Source: Pyrodictiaceae archaeon
GTDB lineage: Archaea; Thermoproteota; Thermoprotei_A; Sulfolobales; Pyrodictiaceae
Direction: 5' to 3'
DNA: 18,196 nt
Assembly (NCBI GenBank): GCA_027046105.1
Contig: JALTZQ010000009.1
Coordinates: 1 to 18,196, forward strand
Shown piece after piece: positions 1 to 6,339 of the stretch. A model generated the notes under the pieces. That model worked only from the letters and a program-made list of their open reading frames with translations. It did not search any database and had not been told where the DNA came from. Numbering within the stretch: the first letter of the stretch is position 1; every line of letters starts with the position of its first letter. A program made the position numbers and the translations under genes.

Positions 1-87
1 TCTTCCTTATTACAAGTTTATCCCCATAACCTTGGGATAGACAGCTACTCTATTCTTAACTTTGCCAACATCCTTTCCTGGGCAGCA

Positions 88-113
88 CTTTATAGTAGGG
101 CTTTATAGTAGGG
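88..113. repeat. Perfect 13-bp tandem duplication
   Basis: The unit CTTTATAGTAGGG occurs twice back to back, at 88-100 and 101-113. It lies in non-coding DNA and each copy contains a TATA-like TTTATAG core. It could be a slippage duplication or a doubled regulatory element; no function can be assigned from sequence. Confidence 0.8.
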
Positions 114-590
114 TAAGCAGTATACACTGCTGACACTGGTTATGGTTAATGTTTTAGTCTATGTGAAGCAATAGTATTGAGTTTTGTGGACATAGCTCTG
201 TTAAGGCATAACCTGGGGGGCTTGGTGTTACAAATATCCCTACGAGTCTTCACTCGATTACCCATTGACCTACCTCTATACCTTGAGGAGTAGTTATGCC
301 TTGTTTACGCGTTTAATGTGAATCCTAAGGTTTTTGAAAAATACATGTTCATGTTATCACAGTAGTTGCAGTCTGACAATGTATCTTCTTCGTCGATTGT
401 CGTTCATTACGGAGTTGTGTGAGTGTGTTTGTTGATTAATAATGATGATTTATGGTCGAGCTATGTACGGTATATCGTAAATTATCCTTGTCTCTCTATA
501 TTTGCTTTACTGTTAGTGGATGTTTTGATGTTTGATCCAGTCTATAGTTGTGGGAAGACTTGTGTACCCCCCAGTTCCTTATTCATGCTT

Positions 591-600
591 GGAGGGTAGG
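591..600 (+). promoter_or_regulatory. Ribosome binding site of the malic enzyme gene
   Basis: GGAGGGTAGG ends seven bases before the GTG codon at 608 (its GGAGGG core is 11 bases away) and supports that start. An ATG at 601 is not usable because its frame meets a stop after four codons. Confidence 0.6.
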
Positions 601-607
601 ATGACTT

Positions 608-1981
608 GTGTCTAATGTAGATTGGTTTAAGGTTTCAGAGAAACTGCATCGGTACTATGAGGGTAAAATAGAGCTCGTTTTGAAGGTGCCTGCTTTTACC
701 CAGGATCACTTCTCGGTGTGGTATACACCAGGTGTCGCGGGGCCAGCGAAGCTTGCTGGAGAAAAACCTGATGAGTCCTTTCACTTAACATGGCGGTGGA
801 ATGCTATAGCAATTGTTAGTGATGGTACACGTGTTCTTGGTCTAGGTAATATAGGTCCAGAAGGTGCAATGCCTGTTATGGAGGGAAAGGCCCTTCTATT
901 CAAGCTACTGGGCGGTGTTGACGCAGTTCCTCTTGTTCATAGGGCTAGGGATAAGGAAAAATTCCTTGAATTACTGGAATTAATAGAGCCTAGTTTTGGT
1001 GGGATAAACTTAGAGGATATTGAGAGCCCCAAGTGCTTCTATTTGTTAGATGAGGCTAGGAAGCGGCTACAGATACCAGTATGGCATGATGATCAACAGG
1101 GTACTGCTACGGTCACTCTTGCAGGATTGATAAATGCTGCTAAAATAGTGGGTAAGAGTCTCCGGAAGATGAAGATTGCTCTCATAGGTGCAGGTGCAGC
1201 CAACATAGCCCTTTATAGGCTATTGAAATCCTATGGTGTCCCTCCATCAAATATTGTTGTAGTTGATTCAAAGGGTGTGTTACACCCGGACAGAGAGGAT
1301 ATAGATAGACTCATGGTTAGTAATCCCTGGAAATACCAGATTGCGGTTGAAACTGATGGTGGATGGAACAAGCTGCGTAGGGGTGGAATAGCGGAAGCTA
1401 TGGAAGGCGCTGATGCTGTTGTAGCTGCTTCTAAGCCTGGGCCTGGAGTCATAAAGCCTGAATGGATAAAGAAAATGGAGAAAGACCCTATTGTGTTTGC
1501 TGAAGCAAATCCTATACCTGAGATATGGCCTTGGGAAGCAAAAGAGGCTGGTGCAAGAGTGGTGGCAACTGGTCGTAGTGATTTACCAAACCAGGTTAAC
1601 AACAGTTTAGCCTTCCCTGCCGTTTTTAGGGGTGTTCTTGATGTTAGGGCCAAGACGATAACCGATGAAATGGCTATTGCGGCGGCTGAAGAACTTGCAA
1701 GGTTTGCGGAGGAGAAAGGGCTTCACGAAGACTACATATTGCCTAAAATGGAGGAATGGGAGGTTTATCCTAGAGTAGCAACAGCTACAGCGATGAAAGC
1801 AATAGAGCAGGGTGTTGCTAGGCTAAAGCTTAGCTGGGACGAAGAGTACGAGAGGGCTAAGACCATAATTTCGTTGACAAGAGCTAAGATAGAGAAGCTA
1901 TACCGTGAAGGCTTGATAAAACCTATACCAGAGGAAATAGTTCGAACAATTTCTACAATAAAGGCTAGTAAAATGGAGTAG
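608..1981 (+). CDS. Malic enzyme (oxaloacetate-decarboxylating malate dehydrogenase)
   Basis: This cytoplasmic enzyme converts malate to pyruvate and CO2 while reducing NAD(P)+, linking C4 acids to pyruvate. At 457 aa it has the usual archaeal/bacterial short-form length. The N-terminal malic domain shows the catalytic Tyr39 in WYTPGVA, the catalytic Lys94 in MEGKALLF, and the metal ligands Glu136 and Asp137 (NLEDIES) and Asp162 ([10 protein letters not shown]). The NAD-binding domain begins near residue 189 and is followed by the conserved [11 protein letters not shown] and [15 protein letters not shown] stretches. The start is GTG with a good ribosome site at 591-600. One oddity is the dinucleotide loop GAGAAN (194-199), which has Asn where most relatives have Gly. 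The cofactor preference cannot be read safely. Sixteen bases separate it from a GNAT gene in the same direction, so they are probably co-transcribed. Confidence 0.95.
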   Translation: MSNVDWFKVSEKLHRYYEGKIELVLKVPAFTQDHFSVWYTPGVAGPAKLAGEKPDESFHLTWRWNAIAIVSDGTRVLGLGNIGPEGAMPVMEGKALLFKLLGGVDAVPLVHRARDKEKFLELLELIEPSFGGINLEDIESPKCFYLLDEARKRLQIPVWHDDQQGTATVTLAGLINAAKIVGKSLRKMKIALIGAGAANIALYRLLKSYGVPPSNIVVVDSKGVLHPDREDIDRLMVSNPWKYQIAVETDGGWNKLRRGGIAEAMEGADAVVAASKPGPGVIKPEWIKKMEKDPIVFAEANPIPEIWPWEAKEAGARVVATGRSDLPNQVNNSLAFPAVFRGVLDVRAKTITDEMAIAAAEELARFAEEKGLHEDYILPKMEEWEVYPRVATATAMKAIEQGVARLKLSWDEEYERAKTIISLTRAKIEKLYREGLIKPIPEEIVRTISTIKASKME

Positions 1982-1997
1982 GTGAGGGACGTTAGCC

Positions 1998-2483
1998 TTG
2001 TCTCTACATTCCAGCGGAATCGTAATTAGGTATCCTCGTAGAGAGGAGATAGAGCAAATAGCGAACCTCATACTCAGATTCTATCGTGTTAATGAAGAGT
2101 TTGACCCGCTATATGCCCTCAAACCCGATGCAGACAAAGTAGCTAGAAAACTTGCTGAAAAATACCTAGAAGACGAGAAGAGTGTAATACTTATTGCAGT
2201 TTATGGGGATAAGATCGTAGGCCTTGTACGGGGGGAGATTAGAGAAAATCCAATACTAGAATCGAGCCCCCTTGGCGTTGTAGTGGAGCTCTATGTGCAC
2301 CCATCTTATCGTCGCAGGGGTCTTGCACGTTTACTCATATCAGAGGTTGCACAGAAGCTTAAAGAGAAAGGTGCTAAGGCTATAGCCGCGGAATTCCCTC
2401 AATTGAACGAAATAGCACTTAATTTCTACAAAAAGCTAGGATTTAGGCCTCTTACATCCGTATTTGTGAAGGAGGTAGAGTGA
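1998..2483 (+). CDS. GNAT-family N-acetyltransferase (first of a tandem pair)
   Basis: This 161-aa protein belongs to the Gcn5-related acetyltransferases, which move an acetyl group from acetyl-CoA to an amine; the substrate is not evident. Motif A is complete: a beta strand VVVELYVHPSY followed by RRRGLA at residues 105-110, the pyrophosphate-binding R-x-x-G-x-A loop. Motif B follows, ending in NFYKKLGFRP. The start is TTG at 1998, chosen because GGTGAGGG at 1981-1988 sits at proper spacing and no better start lies nearby. It follows malic enzyme by 16 bases and its stop overlaps or adjoins a paralogue. Candidate roles include protein N-terminal or lysine acetylation or small-molecule acetylation; none is favoured by sequence. 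Confidence 0.88.
   Translation: MSLHSSGIVIRYPRREEIEQIANLILRFYRVNEEFDPLYALKPDADKVARKLAEKYLEDEKSVILIAVYGDKIVGLVRGEIRENPILESSPLGVVVELYVHPSYRRRGLARLLISEVAQKLKEKGAKAIAAEFPQLNEIALNFYKKLGFRPLTSVFVKEVE
2290..2314 (+). repeat. 25-bp identity patch shared by the two GNAT genes (copy 1)
   Basis: Bases 2290-2314 are identical to 2772-2796, starting TCTATGTGCACCC and ending TATCGTCG. The patch encodes the YVHPSYRR part of motif A in both paralogues. It is longer than the similarity around it, where synonymous positions differ freely. Confidence 0.8.
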
Positions 2484-2485
2484 GT

Positions 2486-2962
2486 ATGGCTCATCAAATA
2501 GTTGCTATAAGGCCTGCTAGGGAGGAAGATATTGAGATACTAGCTGAGTTTGTTATCCGTTTAAAGCAAGTAAATGAAGAACTGGATCCTATGTATATTA
2601 CGAGGCATGACATTAGAGAGGTTGCAGAGAGGTATGTTAAAGAGAGTCTTAGTGACAAGAATGTTATTCTCCTAGTAGCTGAGACCGATGGAAAGGTAAT
2701 AGGCATGGTGCGTGCCGTTATACATGAGAGACTATTCTACGAGCCTAGGAAAGAAGCGATAATAACGGATATCTATGTGCACCCATCTTATCGTCGTAGA
2801 GCCTTAGCAAGCATGCTTCTTGATAGATTGGCTGATGAGCTAAGAGAACGTGGTGTGAGCCTCCTAGTAGCGGAATATCCTCCGGGTAATAAGATTGCAG
2901 AGAAGTTCTTTGAAAAAACGGGGTTCAAGCCTATATTAATTCGTGTCTATAGATATGTCTAA
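2486..2962 (+). CDS. GNAT-family N-acetyltransferase (second of a tandem pair)
   Basis: This is a paralogue of the gene just upstream: both share the opening R-P-R/A-R-E-E-I/D-E-I pattern, a VNEE(F/L)DP segment, the strand (L/I)YVHPSYRRR and a closing F-x-K-x-x-GF(R/K)P. I chose ATG at 2486 because GGAGGT at 2471-2476 lies nine bases away; GTG at 2480, overlapping the previous stop, is an alternative adding two residues but only three bases from that site. The acetyl-CoA loop reads RRRALA instead of RRRGLA, so the usual glycine is alanine. This might weaken cofactor binding or be tolerated. Substrate unknown. A T-run at 2977-2981 follows the stop closely, suggesting the end of the malic enzyme operon. 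Confidence 0.85.
   Translation: MAHQIVAIRPAREEDIEILAEFVIRLKQVNEELDPMYITRHDIREVAERYVKESLSDKNVILLVAETDGKVIGMVRAVIHERLFYEPRKEAIITDIYVHPSYRRRALASMLLDRLADELRERGVSLLVAEYPPGNKIAEKFFEKTGFKPILIRVYRYV
2772..2796 (+). repeat. 25-bp identity patch shared by the two GNAT genes (copy 2)
   Basis: Second copy of the identity found at 2290-2314, in the downstream paralogue. It could reflect gene conversion, recent duplication with strong constraint, or chance codon conservation. Confidence 0.8.
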
Positions 2963-2976
2963 GTAAGTTACGAAAG

Positions 2977-2981
2977 TTTTT
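2977..2981 (+). terminator. Probable T-run terminator after the malic enzyme-GNAT operon
   Basis: A run of five T lies 15 bases beyond the stop of the second GNAT gene. Archaeal RNA polymerase terminates at T-rich tracts without needing a hairpin. The next gene starts about 95 bases later with its own plausible promoter. Confidence 0.4.
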
Positions 2982-3012
2982 CGCTCGGTAACCATTTTAG
3001 TGCCACTTTTCT

Positions 3013-3020
3013 CTAAATTA
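3013..3020 (+). promoter_or_regulatory. Possible TATA box of the hyp operon
   Basis: CTAAATTA is centred about 26 bases before position 3043, which would give a leader of roughly 33 bases containing AAGGTGG at 3062-3068. The match to an archaeal TATA box is moderate. A small GGCTGC/GTAGCC stem at 3031-3050 would lie across the predicted start site. Confidence 0.35.
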
Positions 3021-3075
3021 CTCATCTTAGGGCTGCCGACGACTGTAGCCTCTCGATTAATAAGGTGGATGTGGT

Positions 3076-3348
3076 TTGTGTTTAGGTGTACCAGCGAGGG
3101 TAGTTAGAGTGGAGTACCCTTTAGCACAAGTGGATTTTGGTGATGGTGTTTTAAGAAAGGTTGACATAAGCGCCTTAGATGATGTTAAGCCTGGTGATGT
3201 TGTAATAATACATGCAGGTATAGCTATTGAGAAGATGAAGGAGAATGAACTTAATAGAATGATCGAAAGTATACAAGAATTGATTGGTGAACTAGAGTCA
3301 CGTGATCCCGAGGAGATCCTTCGTGAAATATTAGGTGTTAAGCTTTGA
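3076..3348 (+). CDS. hypC: Hydrogenase maturation chaperone HypC
   Basis: HypC is a small cytoplasmic chaperone that binds HypD, carries the iron atom while its CN and CO ligands are added, and delivers it to the large subunit of NiFe hydrogenase. At 90 aa it has normal family length. The TTG start at 3076 is fixed by the family signature MCLGVP, in which Cys2 must become the N-terminal residue after methionine removal. AAGGTGG at 3062-3068 provides the ribosome site. A typical small beta-barrel pattern follows (VDFGDGVLRKVDI and PGDVVIIHAGIAIEKM), then a charged C-terminal helix. It is first in the operon, and its stop codon overlaps the hypE start. Confidence 0.97.
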   Translation: MCLGVPARVVRVEYPLAQVDFGDGVLRKVDISALDDVKPGDVVIIHAGIAIEKMKENELNRMIESIQELIGELESRDPEEILREILGVKL

Positions 3349-4400
3349 CATGGTATACTCGTCTCTGGAAGAAAATAACCTTGGCTCATGGTGCGGGTGG
3401 TAGAGAGACAAGTGAGTTAATAGAGAAACTTCTTGTGCCAATGGTTCCACAAAAATGGAGATACACGCCCGAGGGTCGAGGACTAGACCTTCTTGATGAT
3501 GCGGCCCTTATAAGAGTAGGAAAAGCCTACCTGGCTGTAACAATAGATTCCTACACTGTTAAGCCAGTGTTTTTCCCAGGTGGTGATATAGGCAAGCTTG
3601 CTGCATCAGGAACAATAAATGACTTGTTAATGGTTGGCGCAAAACCTATGGCCATGGTAGACGCCATTGTCGTTGAAGAAGGCTTTTCTCTTGACGATTT
3701 ATCAAGGATAGTCAAGAATTTTGTGGAAACAGCAACAAGTGAAGGTGTGGCAATAATTGGTGGAGATTTCAAGACAATGCCTAGGGAGCAATTAGATGGC
3801 ATAATTATTACTGTAGCAGGTATAGGTTATACAGAGAAACCGATAACGGATGATAATATTAAGCCAGGTGACAAGATAATCGTCTCAGGCCCCCTGGGTG
3901 ATCATGGTGCAGCCATCCTGGCAGCACAACAAGGCCTTGACGCAGAAATGAATATAGTCAGTGATGTCAAACCTTTAACTAGACTTATGCTTCCGCTGCT
4001 AGAGAGGTATGCGGATGTAATACATGGGGCAAGTGATCCAACTAGAGGAGGGCTAGCAATGCTTGTTAATGACTGGGCAAAAAAGACCAATACAGTGATA
4101 GTAGTGTATGAGGAGAGAATACCAGTGCGTCAACAAGTCAAGAGCTATGCTGAAATGCTAGGTATTGATCCGCTGAGCTTGGCTAGTGAAGGCGTAGCCG
4201 TATTAGCAGTAGAGGGCACCGTGGCTGATGAGCTTGTAGAATATGTGAGAAGTCTTGGTTTCGAAGAAGCTACAGTAATTGGGGAAGTTTATGAAGCAAG
4301 GGAACCTTCATATGCAGGTACTGTATTATTACGTACAAGTAGCGGTGGTGTAAGAATACTAGAACCACCCAGTGGTGAGCTTGTACCCAGGATATGCTGA
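3345..4400 (+). CDS. hypE: Carbamoyl dehydratase HypE
   Basis: HypE is a PurM-like ATP-dependent enzyme that dehydrates the carbamoyl group received from HypF on its C-terminal cysteine to a thiocyanate, the source of the CN ligands of the hydrogenase iron. The protein ends in PRIC, so the essential acceptor cysteine is the last residue (Cys351). Near the start is the family hallmark LAHGAGGRETSELI, followed by the ATP-site segment GDIGKLAASGTINDLLMVGAKPM and the SGPLGDHG turn. At 351 aa it is normal length. The TTG start at 3345 overlaps the hypC TGA stop (TTGA), implying coupled translation, with AGGTG at 3333-3337 as ribosome site. No hypF is in the window, so its partner must be encoded elsewhere. 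Confidence 0.97.
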   Translation: MTWYTRLWKKITLAHGAGGRETSELIEKLLVPMVPQKWRYTPEGRGLDLLDDAALIRVGKAYLAVTIDSYTVKPVFFPGGDIGKLAASGTINDLLMVGAKPMAMVDAIVVEEGFSLDDLSRIVKNFVETATSEGVAIIGGDFKTMPREQLDGIIITVAGIGYTEKPITDDNIKPGDKIIVSGPLGDHGAAILAAQQGLDAEMNIVSDVKPLTRLMLPLLERYADVIHGASDPTRGGLAMLVNDWAKKTNTVIVVYEERIPVRQQVKSYAEMLGIDPLSLASEGVAVLAVEGTVADELVEYVRSLGFEEATVIGEVYEAREPSYAGTVLLRTSSGGVRILEPPSGELVPRIC

Positions 4401-4407
4401 GATGATC
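4399..4407 (+). promoter_or_regulatory. Extended ribosome binding site of the 97-aa gene
   Basis: GAGATGATC matches eight of nine bases of GAGGTGATC, the complement of the archaeal 16S rRNA 3' end, and ends four bases before the ATG at 4412. It is among the best ribosome sites in the window and argues that this otherwise anonymous ORF is translated. Confidence 0.6.
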
Positions 4408-4411
4408 ATTT

Positions 4412-4705
4412 ATGAGTAGCATGAACGATATTATTAAAGTCTTAGTAGAGGTTGCAAAAGAAATTGAAAAGGCAAAAAGGGTGATAGGTAGGGAATTTGA
4501 AATAGTTAAGGAAGAACTACTAAGGGACATCATAGCCAAGAACCTACTATACAAGTTTCCAGATCCAAGACAGCCTTCCATAGAGCAACTATACTCACTA
4601 ATAAGGAAGTACATGGTGTTGGAGAATGAGGATCTACGGGACTACATCACGAGAATTTATGATGCCAGAAAAACTCATAGCGATAGTAGGATCAATGACA
4701 AATAA
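4412..4705 (+). CDS. Small helical protein of unknown function in the hyp operon
   Basis: I do not recognise this 97-aa protein. It is rich in charged and aliphatic residues (EVAKEIEKAKRVIGREFEI, then KEELLRDIIAKNLLYKF) and should be almost all alpha-helical, probably with coiled-coil parts; it has no cysteines, signal peptide or membrane segment. The start is well supported: ATG at 4412 is preceded by GAGATGATC at 4399-4407, close to the full anti-Shine-Dalgarno complement, and lies 11 bases after the hypE stop. Its 3' end overlaps the next gene by about 47 bases in another frame. Its place between hypE and hypD suggests, by context only, an accessory or scaffold role in hydrogenase maturation. 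The short C-terminal tail, rich in Ser, Asp and Lys, looks unconserved. Confidence 0.7.
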   Translation: MSSMNDIIKVLVEVAKEIEKAKRVIGREFEIVKEELLRDIIAKNLLYKFPDPRQPSIEQLYSLIRKYMVLENEDLRDYITRIYDARKTHSDSRINDK

Positions 4706-5123
4706 CTGCGCAATAATGCTTAATGAAATCCTGGAGAATCTTGAAGGAAAACATATAGGCAGCTGTATTATAGTTGATGGCTTAAAGCCAGCGATCACAA
4801 TAAGAGACTTAGTTGACGAATATAATGCGAAAACGATAACCATAGTCGGATGTCGCCATGGCTCCGAAAAAGAATTGGAAATAGAACTTTTAGACATGAA
4901 TTCTCTGAGCAGTAACCTAGGTATAAATAGCGACACGCTTGTTAGAGCATTATGGCCTAACTTAACTGGCTCAACAGACCCTATGTTATTGGCTGATGCT
5001 TTGCGCATAATTTACGATAAACCCTTTTACATGATGTTACTTTCTTGCAATGGTAACGAAAAATGTAAGTCTTTTGTCACTAAATGGCTAATGGAATATT
5101 GTAGAGGTGGCGAACTGACATGA
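4659..5123 (+). CDS. Uncharacterised protein in the hyp operon, possibly a degenerate maturation-peptidase fold
   Basis: About 154 aa are encoded from the paired ATG codons at 4659/4662; a frame-extending ATG at 4626 exists but would deepen the overlap with the upstream gene. The order of segments resembles hydrogenase maturation proteases (family M52, HycI/HybD): an opening KLIAIVGS strand, CIIVDGLKP, a strand YNAKTITIVG followed by LELLD-like residues, then DPMLLADALRII and KPFYMMLLSC. The metal-binding residues expected of active members appear replaced: no GNxLxxDDGxG loop, IVGC where VDA is usual, and TDP where a TH pair is usual. The likeness is weak and read by eye. Six cysteines are present, two spaced C-x5-C near the end. 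Its stop overlaps the hypD ATG (ATGA), so it is firmly within the operon. Confidence 0.65.
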   Translation: MMPEKLIAIVGSMTNNCAIMLNEILENLEGKHIGSCIIVDGLKPAITIRDLVDEYNAKTITIVGCRHGSEKELEIELLDMNSLSSNLGINSDTLVRALWPNLTGSTDPMLLADALRIIYDKPFYMMLLSCNGNEKCKSFVTKWLMEYCRGGELT

Positions 5124-6322
5124 GTAAAAGTAGTGCAAGGAGCATACTAGGGGTATACCAGTCCCTATTTCGTAGCAAACTTGTAAGCCTTAAACTAGTT
5201 GAATCAATAAATCGTTTAGCTAAGGAAGCATCGTCACGTCTAGGCAGGGAAAAGATAAAGATAATGGACTTTTGTGGTACACATGAATACACGATAACAC
5301 ATTATGGTCTAAGGAGTCTTATGCCCGATGAAGTAGAACTAGTTGCAGGTCCGGGTTGCCCGGTTTGCATAACACCAGCCTATTACGTTGATGTAATGAT
5401 AAAGCTTGCACTTGAGGGTATACGCGTGTTTACTTATGGTGATGCCTACAAACTACCTGGTTCAGTGATGAGAGGTAAAGGTATACGTACTCTTGAAGAG
5501 GCCCGTGCAGCAGGAGGAGACGTTGTTGTTGTTTACAGTATTATCGATGCCATCCAAATGACACATCGTGATGGTCGTGAAGCTGTGTTTTTCGGAATAG
5601 GGTTTGAAACAACAGCACCGGCAACAGCTATACCATTAGTAACAGGTAAAATGCCCGAAAAATTAACGGTACTGAATGTCCATAGGCTAACGCCGCCCAT
5701 AATGAGGTATACATTCGAGAAGCACCGTGGCAATCCTATTAGAGGAGTTATAGCACCGGGACACGTCTCGTCAATAATAGGCGCTAAGGCATGGAGCTTT
5801 GTGGCAGACGAGTACGGTATACCAGTTGTTGTAGCGGGTTTTGAGCCCCTTGACGTATTGATAGCCATATATGAAATACTTAGGCAACTGGCTAGGGGAG
5901 AAGCAAGGATAGTGAATGAATACAAACGCGTTGTTCGTTGGGAAGGAAACATTAAGGCTCAGAAAATAGTAAGTGAATGTTGTGAAGTTGTTGATGCTGC
6001 TTGGAGAGGAATAGGCTTTGTTCCTAGGAGTGGTTTAGCTTTCCGTGACCGCTATAAAAAACATGATGCAATGTATCAATATGGTATTAAGCCTTTAACT
6101 AGCGCGGAATGGAGATATGACTTGCCCCCTGGATGTCGTTGTGCAGAGGTAACATTAGGCATGGCCAAACCCACTGATTGCCCACATTTTATGAGAACAT
6201 GTACACCTGCCTCACCATATGGGCCTTGTATGGTGAGTAGTGAGGGTACATGCTCGGTATGGGCAAGATTTGGTGGCCACGGTATTGCAGAAGAAATAGC
6301 GAGAAAACTGGGAATACTATAA
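5120..6322 (+). CDS. hypD: Hydrogenase maturation protein HypD
   Basis: HypD is the cytoplasmic iron-sulfur protein that, with HypC and HypE, assembles Fe(CN)2CO for NiFe hydrogenases. All hallmark residues are visible: Cys52 in DFCGTHE, Cys80 and Cys83 in GPGCPVC, and a C-terminal 4Fe-4S region with cysteines at 339, 341, 354, 361, 370 and 378. Other conserved blocks are YGDAYKLPGS, FFGIGFETTAPATA, APGHVS and VAGFEPLD. At 400 aa it is a little longer than common homologues (about 370), mainly through its N-terminal helix. The ATG at 5120 overlaps the upstream TGA and follows GAGGTGG at 5104-5110. It is the last gene of the operon, and a six-T run lies shortly after it. Confidence 0.97.
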   Translation: MSKSSARSILGVYQSLFRSKLVSLKLVESINRLAKEASSRLGREKIKIMDFCGTHEYTITHYGLRSLMPDEVELVAGPGCPVCITPAYYVDVMIKLALEGIRVFTYGDAYKLPGSVMRGKGIRTLEEARAAGGDVVVVYSIIDAIQMTHRDGREAVFFGIGFETTAPATAIPLVTGKMPEKLTVLNVHRLTPPIMRYTFEKHRGNPIRGVIAPGHVSSIIGAKAWSFVADEYGIPVVVAGFEPLDVLIAIYEILRQLARGEARIVNEYKRVVRWEGNIKAQKIVSECCEVVDAAWRGIGFVPRSGLAFRDRYKKHDAMYQYGIKPLTSAEWRYDLPPGCRCAEVTLGMAKPTDCPHFMRTCTPASPYGPCMVSSEGTCSVWARFGGHGIAEEIARKLGIL

Positions 6323-6339
6323 CCATTAATCATTGTTGT

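Larger units (their letters stand above)
1..607. other. Non-coding left flank of the window
   Basis: No convincing gene is visible on either strand. Only short open stretches occur, such as a basic 39-codon minus-strand frame at 265-146, and several minus-strand frames near the left edge are broken by stops. The region contains a 13-bp tandem repeat at 88-113 and AT-rich TATA-like strings around 493-503 and 540-546 that could serve the malic enzyme gene. I see no tRNA, rRNA or transposon end. It may hold the promoter of the downstream operon and perhaps decayed coding sequence. Confidence 0.5.

Noticed and set aside
146..265. 39-codon basic minus-strand ORF with a GAGGTAGGTC-like sequence upstream
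   Set aside because: It is very short, has no recognisable family, and competing frames in the same DNA are equally open; kept only as part of the note on the left flank.
441..470. ATGATGA resembling a C box of a C/D guide RNA
   Set aside because: No CTGA D or D' box occurs at suitable distance downstream.
1231..1653. 140-codon minus-strand ORF
   Set aside because: Shadow of the malic enzyme gene, whose catalytic motifs lie in the opposite frame; its protein is Ser/Thr/Pro-rich as expected for an antisense frame.
3031..3050. GGCTGC/GTAGCC stem upstream of hypC as a possible riboswitch or attenuator
   Set aside because: Only six pairs with one G-U and no conserved riboswitch core; too weak to call.
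5533..5952. 139-codon minus-strand ORF
   Set aside because: Antisense shadow of hypD, which has all conserved cysteines on the plus strand.
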